Assembly: GCA_913776245.1 (NCBI GenBank)
Contig: CAJYLO010000023.1
Location: 1-64,000, forward strand
Direction of reading: 5' to 3'
DNA length: 64,000 nt
From: an uncultured Chryseobacterium sp.
GTDB lineage: Bacteria > Bacteroidota > Bacteroidia > Flavobacteriales > Weeksellaceae
A program made the position numbers and the translations under genes. Numbering within the stretch: the first letter of the stretch is position 1; every line of letters starts with the position of its first letter. The notes beneath the pieces were generated by a model. That model was not told where the DNA came from and ran no database searches. It worked only from the letters and a program-made list of their open reading frames with translations. Positions 19,344 through 29,649 of this stretch are shown in pieces.

Positions 19344-21449
19344 TTATCTAAACATCATAGAAACACCAAAAATGAAGTTAATTCCGGCTTGCGAGAAGTA
19401 ATACGGACCACTAAAACCGTTATTGACATACTTCGTATTGGTAAAATTATTTAACAGGAACCTAAAAGTAATATCCTGTTTCTCCAGCGGGAGTTTATAG
19501 GACGCATTGAAATCCGGGACAAAATAAGAATCTAGCTGATTAACAGGATCTCCCGTATTATCAAGAAACTGTTTTCCTACAAATTGCCCTGTAATTCCAA
19601 AATTCAGATCTTTGATTGGAGAGTATTGTAAATTGGCATTGGCAATGATTCCCGGAGAAAAAGAAATCTGCGTGTTTCCAAAATTCTGCAAACCAGTTTC
19701 TGTTTCAGAATAGAAATTCCTGTTCTTATTTTCGCTGAAGGTTGCATTGGCAGAAATCTGAAACTGATCAGTAATTTTAGACAGAATTCCTAATTCCAAA
19801 CCCAGCCTGTAACTTTTTCCGCTGTTAGTCCGGATGAATTCGCCCACATTATTGATCTGGCCATTGAGAACCAATTGATTTTTGTAAAACATGTAATATG
19901 CATTGGCTGTCAGAGATACTTTTCCGATTCTTTGCTCCCAGCCCGCTTCGAAATCGTGCAGGGTTTCTGCTTTTGTTTCCGGGTTGGCAAACAGATCATC
20001 CCTGTTTGGCTCACGGTGCGCATTGGCATACGAAACGAAAACTTTTCCGTTTTCTACATTAAAGTTAACACCGGCTTTCGGATTGAAAAAAGTCCATTTC
20101 CTGTCAAGATCTGCGCCTTCGCCGTCACCTGATAAGATGATTTTAGTATCATAATTGATATTTCTCAACTGAAGATCTCCGAAAAACTCAAACCGGTTAA
20201 GCTTATAGATCGCTTTTGCAAAACCCGAAATTTCATTCTTCACAGAACGGTTTCTGTAATATTCATATTCATCGATCTGAGGAAGAAAAACGCCCGTCAC
20301 ATTCCCAAAGTGCCTTCCATAATACTGATTGGCTACTGCTCCGAAATTCAGGTCAAGATTTCCCAATTTTCCGTATAAAGTAGAAATGATGCCATAAAAA
20401 TCATTGTCCAGCCATTTTTTTCTGATGAAATCTGATGTTTTAATTTCCGTGCCGTTTTCTATGATATTCGGAAGATTATATTTAGAGAATTTTGCATCCT
20501 GCTTGTAGTTCTCATAATAGCCTTTTCCTTTGGTGTAATGAGCCGTTGTCTCGAGTTTCCATTGATCAGACAATTTCTGATTCCATAACAATTGATAATG
20601 GTTTTGCCTGTAATTATCAGTTTCGTTGTCATAAAATCCCACAATTTTTTCCCAGTTAGAATCATAGATTGCTCCTGAATAATTAAATTTCGGATCAGTT
20701 TCCCAGGTAGCTTTATCCACACCATTCCAGGCCTGGTAAGTTTTTTCTTTTCCTCCGAAAGCTAAAAATCTCAACTCAGTATTCTTCTCTTGAAACAATG
20801 CAGAAAAATTGTACGACTGAAGTTTGGAAAAAGCCCTGTCAATGTATCCGTCGGAATTGATATAAGTATATCTTCCAATCACGGACATCCTGTTTTTCCA
20901 AAATTTGCCGGAATTGACCTCAGCAGAATATTTATAAGTGTTGAATGAGCCATAAGAATCATCCGACCTGACTGAAAATGTTTCCGAAGGATCTCTTGAG
21001 ATCACATTCACGCTGGCTCCAAAGGCAGAAACGCCGTTTGACGAAGTCCCAACACCTCTTTGAATAACAATCTGCGATGCAGAACTTGTAAGATCAGGAA
21101 CATTCACGAAAAAAGTGCCTTGCGATTCGGAATCATTGTACGGCACACCATTCAGCATTACATTAACACTTGTTCCGGCTGTCCCGCGGATTCTGAAACC
21201 TGTGTAACCAATTCCGTTTCCGGCATCTGATGTGGAGACTACAGACATCTGATTTTTCAGAAGAATGGGCAAATCCTGTCCCAGATTTTTGTCGGCAAGC
21301 TCTTTCTCGACATTAATGATAGACTTGGCAACCGGGGTTTTTTTGGTAAATTCGACAGCAGGAATTGATGTGATGTTTGTAGAATCCTGCACTGTCTGCG
21401 AAAGATAGAAAGGAGCAACCAATACTCCTAAAAAAATAAATCCTTTCAT
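19344..21449 (-). CDS. TonB-dependent receptor, probable thiamin/thiamin-precursor uptake
   Basis: Plug domain MSVVSTSDAGNGIGYTGFRIRGTAGTSVNVMLNGVPYNDSESQGTFFVNVPDL; preceded by TPP riboswitch. Confidence 0.88.
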   Translation of the reverse strand: MKGFIFLGVLVAPFYLSQTVQDSTNITSIPAVEFTKKTPVAKSIINVEKELADKNLGQDLPILLKNQMSVVSTSDAGNGIGYTGFRIRGTAGTSVNVMLNGVPYNDSESQGTFFVNVPDLTSSASQIVIQRGVGTSSNGVSAFGASVNVISRDPSETFSVRSDDSYGSFNTYKYSAEVNSGKFWKNRMSVIGRYTYINSDGYIDRAFSKLQSYNFSALFQEKNTELRFLAFGGKEKTYQAWNGVDKATWETDPKFNYSGAIYDSNWEKIVGFYDNETDNYRQNHYQLLWNQKLSDQWKLETTAHYTKGKGYYENYKQDAKFSKYNLPNIIENGTEIKTSDFIRKKWLDNDFYGIISTLYGKLGNLDLNFGAVANQYYGRHFGNVTGVFLPQIDEYEYYRNRSVKNEISGFAKAIYKLNRFEFFGDLQLRNINYDTKIILSGDGEGADLDRKWTFFNPKAGVNFNVENGKVFVSYANAHREPNRDDLFANPETKAETLHDFEAGWEQRIGKVSLTANAYYMFYKNQLVLNGQINNVGEFIRTNSGKSYRLGLELGILSKITDQFQISANATFSENKNRNFYSETETGLQNFGNTQISFSPGIIANANLQYSPIKDLNFGITGQFVGKQFLDNTGDPVNQLDSYFVPDFNASYKLPLEKQDITFRFLLNNFTNTKYVNNGFSGPYYFSQAGINFIFGVSMMFR

Positions 21450-21500
21450 TCGTTTAAATTTTTGTTGTTAAAATTTATTGGAATAAAAGGGGCGACTATG

Positions 21501-21584
21501 TTTATAAATGATAAATTATGATTGATAAATGATTTTTTATAACGTTATTATTAATCAATTATCGTTTATCATTCATCATTTATA
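21501..21584. repeat. Long AT-rich palindromic element P1
   Basis: tttataaatgataaattatgattgataaatgatt ... aatcaattatcgtttatcattcatcatttataa, imperfect inverted arms of about 33 bp. Confidence 0.75.
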
Positions 21585-21591
21585 ATGAATG

Positions 21592-21658
21592 TTTCCCTAA
21601 ACTCGTTACAAGTTCCAGGTTCATTGGGTATAATCTCAGCTTTTTACAGCACCCCTTA
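21592..21658 (-). promoter_or_regulatory. TPP (THI-box) riboswitch aptamer
   Basis: minus strand aaggggtgctgtaaaaagctgagattatacccaatgaacctggaacttgtaacgagtttagggaaa with GGGGTGC, GCTGAGAT, TACCC, TGAACCTG and AGGGA motifs. Confidence 0.93.
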
Positions 21659-21689
21659 AATTTCTGATCGCGAAGGTACAACTTTTTAA

Positions 21690-22352
21690 TTAATAGGCCT
21701 GATTATTTTGATCGATATAAAAATAGTCTGTCCCGTTTCTGGAAACTTCAAACAGATTGGCCGTTTTCCAGCTCAGGTTGGTTTTGATATCTTCATACTC
21801 AAAAGGAATTACAACCTGATTCTTTTTATTGATAATGCCGAATTTATTCTTTCTAACAGCAATAATCATGGGATCTTCTGTATTGCCATCCAGCACATAA
21901 AGCATCTGATACTGCGGATAGATTTCAAAATCCCGGAAGTTTCTCACATCTGCATCCACTTTGCTGGTGAGGCCAAAAAAACCATCATAAACAAAGGCTT
22001 TATATTTAGGAGATTCATAAGGTTTCAGGCATTTGCCGAGATCATTTTTCCGGTATTGATAAACCCGTTTACCTGTTTTATCAATCCTGTAAGTAATTTC
22101 ATCTTGTTCAACCGTTGCAAAATCTGCAGAACCGAATTGCCGCAGGCTTTCTTTAGGCGAGTTAAGAAGGTTGCAGTCTTCCGAAAAGAACATTGCAATA
22201 TGATATTGAGGTTCTATGACTACATTTCCTTTTTGATCTATATATCCTGTATTCTTGTCGATGGTTTTCGGAATAAGCTCCGGAATATCAGCAGCCTGTC
22301 CGGAAGTCGATATAAAGAAATACACGACTGTGAAATTTAAAAATCTTTTCAT
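21690..22352 (-). CDS. WG-repeat-like secreted protein
   Basis: TGYIDQKGNVVIEPQYHIAMFF and FGIINKKNQVVIPFEYEDI. Confidence 0.8.
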   Translation of the reverse strand: MKRFLNFTVVYFFISTSGQAADIPELIPKTIDKNTGYIDQKGNVVIEPQYHIAMFFSEDCNLLNSPKESLRQFGSADFATVEQDEITYRIDKTGKRVYQYRKNDLGKCLKPYESPKYKAFVYDGFFGLTSKVDADVRNFRDFEIYPQYQMLYVLDGNTEDPMIIAVRKNKFGIINKKNQVVIPFEYEDIKTNLSWKTANLFEVSRNGTDYFYIDQNNQAY

Positions 22353-22365
22353 CAGTAATCAGCAA

Positions 22366-22791
22366 TTATAAATTGTTAATAAAAGCTTTATAACAATCTG
22401 TGTTTTTGAGCAGCGAAAATAAGAAAACTATTATTATCAAAAAAAATAACGATTTTTTGCTAAAGAAAATATTTTGTAACATTTTATTGTTTCTGAAAGA
22501 TTCAGAATACTTTAAAATAATCAATAACAGAACGTATAGAATTGAAAGTACGAATAATGCATTATATTTAAAAGCTTCTATGAAACGCAAGTGTAAAATT
22601 GAATGAAAAGACCTTTGGACGCCACATCCTGCACATTCATAGCCAGTTAGTTCTTTTAGTGGACATTGCGGAAACCATCCGTTGATGGACGGATCATAAA
22701 GATAATAGATGATAATTAATGCTAAAAAAATAGCTAAAACCGCAATCTGTCCGATATATTTTTTTAATAAATATTTGATTTGCAACGCCAT
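22366..22791 (-). CDS. DUF2752 membrane protein
   Basis: FPQCPLKELTGYECAGCGVQRSFHSILHLRFIEAFKYN. Confidence 0.85.
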   Translation of the reverse strand: MALQIKYLLKKYIGQIAVLAIFLALIIIYYLYDPSINGWFPQCPLKELTGYECAGCGVQRSFHSILHLRFIEAFKYNALFVLSILYVLLLIILKYSESFRNNKMLQNIFFSKKSLFFLIIIVFLFSLLKNTDCYKAFINNL

Positions 22792-23085
22792 AAATGAATT
22801 TGCCTGGTTTCAAAATAAAAATTATTCCGGTAAAAATAGAGAATATAGAAAAAAGATATATAATTTATTTTTAATCTAAATTATAAATTTATTATAAAAG
22901 TTTTGAAATTCGTAAATTTGAGCGCATTTTGAGAGACGGTAATTAACATTAACGTCATCAGAATTTTTATTCAGGTGACTGTAAAACGTTTGTATAAGAC
23001 GCTATTAGAAATTTTTACAATAGGATCAAAAATTTAAATCTTAAGCCACCAAAAATCGAACCATAAAAATCGAAACGATAAAAAA

Positions 23086-25866
23086 ATGAATATTTACAAA
23101 GATTATCTTAAGGAAATTGAAGAGAGAAAAGAACAGGGTTTACATCCGAAACCGATTGACAGTGCAGAACTTTTAAATGCCATCATAGCACAGATAAAGG
23201 ATAAGAACAATGTTTACAGAGCAGATTCTCTTCAGTTTTTCATTTACAATACGCTTCCGGGAACCACAAGTGCTGCAGGTGCAAAAGCCCAGTTTTTAAA
23301 AGAAATTATTGCTGGCGAATCTTTGGTAGAAGAAATCACGCCGGATTTTGCTTTCGAACTGCTTTCGCATATGAAAGGCGGCCCATCCATCAAAGTTTTA
23401 TTAGACTTAGCTTTAGGAAATAATCCTGAGATCGCAAAACAAGCCGCAGATGTTCTGAAAACACAGGTTTTCTTGTACGAAGCGGACACAGACAGGCTGA
23501 AAGAAGCGTTCAAAAATGATAATCCTATCGCAAGAGAGATTCTTGAAAGCTACGCAAAAGCAGAATTTTTCACCAAGCTCCCTGAAGTTCCGGAAGAAAT
23601 CAAAGTCGTTACTTTCATCGCAGGTGAAGGTGATATCTCCACTGATTTATTATCTCCGGGAAACCAGGCACACTCCAGATCCGACAGAGAATTGCACGGC
23701 AAGTGTATGATCACGCCGCAGGCTCAGGAAGAAATCAAAGCTTTACAAGCACAACATCCGGATAAAAGCGTCATGCTGATAGCAGAAAAAGGAACAATGG
23801 GTGTGGGTTCATCCAGAATGTCCGGCGTAAACAATGTTGCACTCTGGACGGGAAAACAGGCAAGCCCTTATATTCCCTTTGTTAACATTGCACCGATTGT
23901 AGGCGGAACCAATGGTATTTCCCCGATTTTCCTGACAACAGTCGATGTAACCGGCGGTATCGGAATCGATCTGAAAAACTGGGTGAAAAAAGTAGATGAA
24001 AATGGTAATCCTATCCGGAATGAGAATGGCGACATTATCCTGGAAGAAGCTTATTCAGTAGCTACAGGAACCGTTCTTACCATCAACACCCAAACTAAAA
24101 AATTATACAAAGACGGTCAGGAACTGATTGACATTTCAAAAGCTTTGACGCCTCAGAAAATGGAATTCATCAAAGCCGGAGGTTCTTATGCGATCGTTTT
24201 TGGTAAAAAGATACAAACCATTGCAGCACAGATTCTAGGTATTGAAATTCCTACTGTATTTGCGCCTTCAAAGGAGATCTCTGTGGAAGGACAAGGTCTT
24301 ACTGCAGTTGAAAAAATATTTAACAAAAATGCAGTTGGGCTTACGCCGGGCAAAGTTTTGCACGCAGGTTCAGATGTCCGAGTTGAAGTTAATATTGTTG
24401 GATCTCAGGACACTACTGGTTTAATGACCGCTCAGGAATTGGAATCAATGGCAGCAACTGTCATTTCTCCAATTGTAGATGGCGCTTACCAGTCCGGATG
24501 TCACACGGCTTCGGTTTGGGACAAGAAAGCTCAGGCGAACATTCCGAAACTGATGAAGTTCATGAACGATTTCGGAGTAATCACTGCTCGTGACCCAAAA
24601 GGTGAATACCACGCAATGACTGACGTAATTCACAAAGTTCTTAACGATATCACGGTGGATGAATGGGCCATTATCATTGGTGGAGATTCTCACACCAGAA
24701 TGTCTAAAGGTGTTGCTTTCGGAGCTGACTCTGGAACTGTAGCTTTAGCTTTGGCAACCGGTGAAGCTTCTATGCCGATTCCTGAATCCGTAAAAGTAAC
24801 TTTTAAAGGCCAGATGAAAGAACACATGGATTTCCGTGATGTCGTTCACGCTACACAAGCGCAAATGTTGAAGCAATTTGACGGCGAGAACGTTTTCCAA
24901 GGAAGAATTATAGAGGTTCATATCGGAACACTTCCTGCCGACCAGGCATTTACGTTCACGGACTGGACTGCCGAAATGAAAGCGAAAGCATCCATCTGTA
25001 TTTCTGAGGATGACACACTTATAGAATCATTGGAGATTGCAAAAGCAAGAATCCAGATTATGATTGATAAAGGAATGGACAATGACAGGCAGGTTCTTCA
25101 GGGACTGATTAATAAAGCAGATAAGAGAATTTCCGAGATTAAATCCGGAGAAAAACCAGCATTGACCCCTGATGCCAATGCCAGATATTACGCTGAAGTT
25201 GTAGTTGATCTTGACGCTATCAATGAGCCAATGATTGCTGATCCGGATGTTAATAATGACGATGTTTCCAAGCGATACACACACGACACCATCAGAGATC
25301 TGACTTATTACGGAGGTGAGAAAAAAGTGGATCTTGGTTTCGTAGGTTCTTGTATGGTTCACAAAGGTGACCTGAAAATTGTTTCTCAGATGCTGAGAAA
25401 CCTTGAAAAACAAACTGGCAAAGTAGAATTCCAGGCTCCACTTGTTGTTGCGGCTCCTACTTATAATATCATTGATGAATTAAAAGCGGAAGGCGACTGG
25501 GAATTACTGGAAAAATATTCCGGTTTCGAATTCAATGATGCAGCTCCGAAAGGCGAAGCTCGTACGCAGTATGAAAATATGATGTATCTTGAGCGTCCAG
25601 GTTGTAACCTTTGTATGGGTAACCAGGAAAAAGCTGAGAAAGGAGACACAGTTTTGGCTACTTCTACCCGATTGTTCCAAGGAAGAGTAGTTGAAGATTC
25701 TGAACGTAAAAAAGGTGAATCTTTACTGGCTTCAACTCCGGTTGTTGTTTTATCAGCCATTAAAGGTAGAATTCCAAGCATTGAAGAATACAAAGAAGCC
25801 GTTGAAGGAATTGATTTGACGACTTTCGTTCCATCCATCAAAGAATTGGTAACGGTTGGTCATTAA
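23086..25866 (+). CDS. acnB: Bifunctional aconitate hydratase 2/2-methylisocitrate dehydratase
   Basis: AcnB N-terminal HEAT-like domain (KDYLKEIEERKEQGLHPKPID...), KGTMGVGSSRMSGVNNVALWTG, IIGGDSHTRMSKGVAFGADSGTVA. Confidence 0.95.
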   Translation: MNIYKDYLKEIEERKEQGLHPKPIDSAELLNAIIAQIKDKNNVYRADSLQFFIYNTLPGTTSAAGAKAQFLKEIIAGESLVEEITPDFAFELLSHMKGGPSIKVLLDLALGNNPEIAKQAADVLKTQVFLYEADTDRLKEAFKNDNPIAREILESYAKAEFFTKLPEVPEEIKVVTFIAGEGDISTDLLSPGNQAHSRSDRELHGKCMITPQAQEEIKALQAQHPDKSVMLIAEKGTMGVGSSRMSGVNNVALWTGKQASPYIPFVNIAPIVGGTNGISPIFLTTVDVTGGIGIDLKNWVKKVDENGNPIRNENGDIILEEAYSVATGTVLTINTQTKKLYKDGQELIDISKALTPQKMEFIKAGGSYAIVFGKKIQTIAAQILGIEIPTVFAPSKEISVEGQGLTAVEKIFNKNAVGLTPGKVLHAGSDVRVEVNIVGSQDTTGLMTAQELESMAATVISPIVDGAYQSGCHTASVWDKKAQANIPKLMKFMNDFGVITARDPKGEYHAMTDVIHKVLNDITVDEWAIIIGGDSHTRMSKGVAFGADSGTVALALATGEASMPIPESVKVTFKGQMKEHMDFRDVVHATQAQMLKQFDGENVFQGRIIEVHIGTLPADQAFTFTDWTAEMKAKASICISEDDTLIESLEIAKARIQIMIDKGMDNDRQVLQGLINKADKRISEIKSGEKPALTPDANARYYAEVVVDLDAINEPMIADPDVNNDDVSKRYTHDTIRDLTYYGGEKKVDLGFVGSCMVHKGDLKIVSQMLRNLEKQTGKVEFQAPLVVAAPTYNIIDELKAEGDWELLEKYSGFEFNDAAPKGEARTQYENMMYLERPGCNLCMGNQEKAEKGDTVLATSTRLFQGRVVEDSERKKGESLLASTPVVVLSAIKGRIPSIEEYKEAVEGIDLTTFVPSIKELVTVGH

Positions 25867-25891
25867 TTTTTAGACTAAAATTTAAATATAA

Positions 25892-25927
25892 AATGGAAGA
25901 TTTTGCGAGAAGTCTTCCATTTTTTGT
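25892..25927 (+). terminator. Intrinsic terminator after acnB
   Basis: aaaatggaaga-ttttgcgagaag-tcttccatttttt. Confidence 0.75.
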
Positions 25928-26150
25928 TTAGAATCTTTCCATTTTAATTGCTTTAATATTATTTTAACTTAGGTCAAGATCAACGACTTTATTTTTTCCT
26001 TAACTTCATACTTTAAAAATATTAATATCATTCGTCATATTTATCCTTTATTAACAAGTATAGGAATGGAATTTGATGAATTGTATTGATTTAAAATTTC
26101 CTGCTTTATTATAAAAAAGCGGAACCAATAAGAATAAAAAATATCGAGAT

Positions 26151-28421
26151 ATGACTTTTGACTTGGATATGATCAAAAAAGTTTATTCTGATTTCGAAAA
26201 CAGGGTAAACGAAGCGAGAGCTTTTATGGGAAGACCTCTTACTTATTCAGAAAAAATCCTCTGCGCACACCTTTTTCCGTCGCAGACCAAAGAAGCTTTC
26301 AAACGAGGCGGATCTTACGTCGATTTTGCTCCGGACAGAGTGGCAATGCAGGATGCGACAGCCCAGATGGCGCTTTTACAATTTATGCAGGCCGGCAAGA
26401 AGAAAGTCGCAGTTCCGTCAACCGTTCATGCAGATCACCTGATCCAGGCAAGAGTGGGCGCAGCAAAAGATTTGATTGAAGCTGAAAATAAAAATAATGA
26501 GGTGTATCAATTCCTTCAATCGGTTTCCAATAAATATGGAATCGGATTCTGGAAAGCCGGCGCAGGTATCATCCACCAGGTTGTTTTAGAAAACTATGCA
26601 TTTCCTGGCGGAATGATGATCGGAACCGATTCTCATACGGTTAATGCAGGCGGGCTTGGAATGGTTGCCATCGGTGTTGGTGGTGCAGATGCTGTGGATG
26701 TTATGGCAGGAATGGCCTGGGAACTTAAATTCCCGAAAATGATTGGAGTAAAATTAACAGGAAGACTCAACGGTTGGACTGCTCCAAAAGATATCATCCT
26801 GAAAGTAGCCGGAATTCTTACTGTAAAAGGTGGAACAGGTGCAATTGTAGAATATTTTGGCGAAGGTGCTAATTCATTATCCTGTACCGGTAAAGGAACG
26901 ATTTGTAATATGGGTGCGGAAATCGGAGCGACAACTTCTATTTTCGAGTACGACCAGAATATGAGCAAATATCTACGTTCAACTGACCGAGCAGATCTGG
27001 CTGATGCTGCTGATGCGATCGCCCACGTTCTGAAAGCCGATCCGGAAGTTCACGCCAATCCGGAAAAATATTACGATGAGGTCATCGAGATCAACCTGGA
27101 CACATTGGAACCTTATCTTAACGGCCCTTTTACACCGGATCTGGCAACGCCTATTTCCCAAATGAAAGAAATTGCTGAGAAAAATGGATGGCCAACAAAA
27201 ATCGAAGTAGGATTGATTGGTTCCTGTACCAATTCTTCTTATGAAGATATTGCAAGAGCAGCTTCTGTGGCCAAACAAGCGAAAGAAAAAAATCTTGAAG
27301 TAAAAGCAGAATATACCATCACGCCAGGTTCCGAACAAGTGCGATTTACGGTAGAAAGAGACGGTTTCCTGAAAACTTTTGATGAGATCGGTGGGAAAGT
27401 TTTTGCCAATGCCTGTGGACCTTGTATCGGGCAATGGGCCCGAGAAGGTGCTGAGAAACAGGAAAAAAATACAATTGTTCATTCATTCAACAGAAACTTT
27501 TCCAAAAGAGCAGACGGGAATCCGAACACTTATGCTTTCGTAGGTTCACCGGAATTGGTGACGGCAATGGCGATTGCGGGAGATTTGAGATTCAATCCTC
27601 TGACTGATAAATTAAAAAATAAAGATGGTGTTGAAGTAATGCTGGACGAACCAAGCGGAGATGATCTTCCGAAATTAGGATTTGATGTTGATGATCCGGG
27701 TTACATTGCACCGGCTGAAGATGGTTCCAATGTGGAAGTCATTGTTTCCCCAACATCTGACAGATTACAAATCCTGGAAGAATTTCCGGCCTGGGACGGA
27801 CTGAATATCACAGGCGCGAGATTACTCATCAAAGCGTATGGTAAATGTACTACCGACCATATTTCTATGGCAGGACCTTGGTTGAAGTACAGAGGTCATC
27901 TTGACAACATTTCGAATAATATGCTGATTGGTGCTGTAAACGCTTTCAATATGGAAACCAACAAGGTCAAAAATGAACTGGACGGCCAATACAAACCGGT
28001 TCCGGATTCTGCAAGACAATACAAGGCTGCAGAAGTTCCGACTATTGTAGTGGGTGATGAGAATTACGGTGAAGGTTCTTCCAGAGAACACGCCGCAATG
28101 GAGCCCAGACATCTTGGTGTGAGAGCGGTTTTGGTTAAGTCTTTTGCCAGAATCCACGAAACGAACCTTAAGAAACAGGGAATGCTGGCACTGACATTTG
28201 AAAACAAGGAGGATTATGATAAAATCCAGGAAGATGATACCATTAATTTCTTAGACCTTGACCAATTTACACCGGGAAAACAGCTTACTTTAGAATTTGT
28301 TCACGCTGATGGAAGTAAGGATGTCGTAAAAACAAACCATACCTATAATGCGGGACAAATTGCCTGGTTCAAGGCCGGTTCTGCACTTAACCTGATTAAA
28401 GCAATGGAAAAAGAAAGCTAA
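26151..28421 (+). CDS. Aconitate hydratase, mitochondrial type
   Basis: [84 protein letters not shown]. Confidence 0.95.
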   Translation: MTFDLDMIKKVYSDFENRVNEARAFMGRPLTYSEKILCAHLFPSQTKEAFKRGGSYVDFAPDRVAMQDATAQMALLQFMQAGKKKVAVPSTVHADHLIQARVGAAKDLIEAENKNNEVYQFLQSVSNKYGIGFWKAGAGIIHQVVLENYAFPGGMMIGTDSHTVNAGGLGMVAIGVGGADAVDVMAGMAWELKFPKMIGVKLTGRLNGWTAPKDIILKVAGILTVKGGTGAIVEYFGEGANSLSCTGKGTICNMGAEIGATTSIFEYDQNMSKYLRSTDRADLADAADAIAHVLKADPEVHANPEKYYDEVIEINLDTLEPYLNGPFTPDLATPISQMKEIAEKNGWPTKIEVGLIGSCTNSSYEDIARAASVAKQAKEKNLEVKAEYTITPGSEQVRFTVERDGFLKTFDEIGGKVFANACGPCIGQWAREGAEKQEKNTIVHSFNRNFSKRADGNPNTYAFVGSPELVTAMAIAGDLRFNPLTDKLKNKDGVEVMLDEPSGDDLPKLGFDVDDPGYIAPAEDGSNVEVIVSPTSDRLQILEEFPAWDGLNITGARLLIKAYGKCTTDHISMAGPWLKYRGHLDNISNNMLIGAVNAFNMETNKVKNELDGQYKPVPDSARQYKAAEVPTIVVGDENYGEGSSREHAAMEPRHLGVRAVLVKSFARIHETNLKKQGMLALTFENKEDYDKIQEDDTINFLDLDQFTPGKQLTLEFVHADGSKDVVKTNHTYNAGQIAWFKAGSALNLIKAMEKES

Positions 28422-28442
28422 ATACATATAGCTTTTGAATAG

Positions 28443-28472
28443 AAAAGTCTCACAAATTGTGAGACTTTTTTT
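28443..28472. terminator. Bidirectional terminator
   Basis: aaaagtctcacaaattgtgagactttttt. Confidence 0.85.
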
Positions 28473-28851
28473 ATGCTTTACTTTCTTCTGTCCGAGGTTC
28501 TTCCGGTTTGCAGAATTTGGATTCAAACCGCTGCTTCCACATTTCCTTGAACTTTTCACGTTCTTCCTCGCTGCCACAAAACTGGGTTTCGAATTTTTGT
28601 TTCCAATTTTCTTTCATATTATGATTATCAAAATGATGTTGCCTTACGATTTTTTTCTTGCCGCCAAAACCGCCAAACAAAATCTTCGATAACACTAAAA
28701 TACCCAGAGACTGCCAATAGTTAATGGCTTTCACACCTAAAATATCCGGCAAGAGGATATTCCAAAGCCATTGAAAAAACCAAACAAATAAGCCTATCGC
28801 TGCAATGATGCAGGGAATTGCTAACCAAAATTTCTTTTTATTTCTTTTCAT
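28471..28851 (-). CDS. Small two-TM membrane protein
   Basis: Two hydrophobic stretches then charged tail; downstream of ECF sigma gene. Confidence 0.6.
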   Translation of the reverse strand: MKRNKKKFWLAIPCIIAAIGLFVWFFQWLWNILLPDILGVKAINYWQSLGILVLSKILFGGFGGKKKIVRQHHFDNHNMKENWKQKFETQFCGSEEEREKFKEMWKQRFESKFCKPEEPRTEESKA

Positions 28852-28863
28852 TTTATTCTAAAA

Positions 28864-29439
28864 TTAATCGTTCAAATCATCATAAAGACTTTGCAATCTT
28901 TTGCGCAGATGCTTTACGGCATAAGATTTTCTGCTAATGATTGTTTTTATCTTTTCGCCCTCTTCGTCAGCAATTTCCTGTAGTGTTTTGTCTTCCAGCT
29001 CATTTTGAATATAAACCCGTTTTTGTTTTTCCGGCAGCTCATCCAAAGCCTTCATCAGCTCATTCCAGAACATTTCTTTGAAAACACCCAGTTCGGGACT
29101 ATTACTGTCGTCAGCCAAAAGAATATCTTTTACATTCAGTTCGCCGTCTTCGTCCTGATAGACAAAATCTTCCAGAGATTCGCTCTTCTTTTTCCGGTAA
29201 CTGTCGATGATCTTGTTTCGGGTAACCGAATACAACCAGGCACCGACGTTTTCCAACTCATTGAGATTGGTCAGCCGGCTGGTCTGAAACCAGACTTCCT
29301 GCAGAATATCTTCCGCATCTTCAGTCTTTGCTACTTTAGAGTTGATAAAGCGCAAGAGCTGGGCGCCGTAATTTTTCACGACTTCCGTAATCGATGCAGA
29401 TTTTTTTTCGGCCATTTGCTGTAAAGATAGCGACTCCAT
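28864..29439 (-). CDS. ECF RNA polymerase sigma factor
   Basis: SKVAKTEDAEDILQEVWFQTSRLTNL, YSVTRNKIIDSYRKKK, LPEKQKRVYIQNELEDKTLQEIADEEG. Confidence 0.92.
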   Translation of the reverse strand: MESLSLQQMAEKKSASITEVVKNYGAQLLRFINSKVAKTEDAEDILQEVWFQTSRLTNLNELENVGAWLYSVTRNKIIDSYRKKKSESLEDFVYQDEDGELNVKDILLADDSNSPELGVFKEMFWNELMKALDELPEKQKRVYIQNELEDKTLQEIADEEGEKIKTIISRKSYAVKHLRKRLQSLYDDLND

Positions 29440-29520
29440 ATGAATAGGACGCAGAAGATTTTTTTTTACTTTAAAAGTTTATATTTTTTTCTTAAGTATT
29501 TTTAGAACATCGAATTACAC

Positions 29521-29644
29521 GCAGCCCGGCTTGAGTGGAGCTCTTTTTCTGACATTGCGATTGTACAATAGTTCTAAAGACTGCTTCATTTCGTTCGCAA
29601 TGGCAGAAAAAAGCGGGAACGGAAGACGGAAAAAGCTGCCCAAA
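29521..29644 (-). repeat. Modular 3'-end palindromic element, copy 3 (subtype B)
   Basis: minus strand tttgggcagctttttccgtcttccgttcccgcttttttctgccattgcgaacg...tcgcaatgtcagaaaaagagctccactcaagccgggctgc. Confidence 0.8.
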
Positions 29645-29649
29645 TAATT

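Noticed and set aside
21708-22340. 210-aa plus ORF opposite the WG-repeat gene
   Set aside because: Fully antisense to a recognisable WG-repeat protein; Ile/Phe/Cys-rich composition typical of shadow frames.
26979-27482. 167-aa minus ORF inside aconitase
   Set aside because: Shadow ORF of a highly conserved gene.
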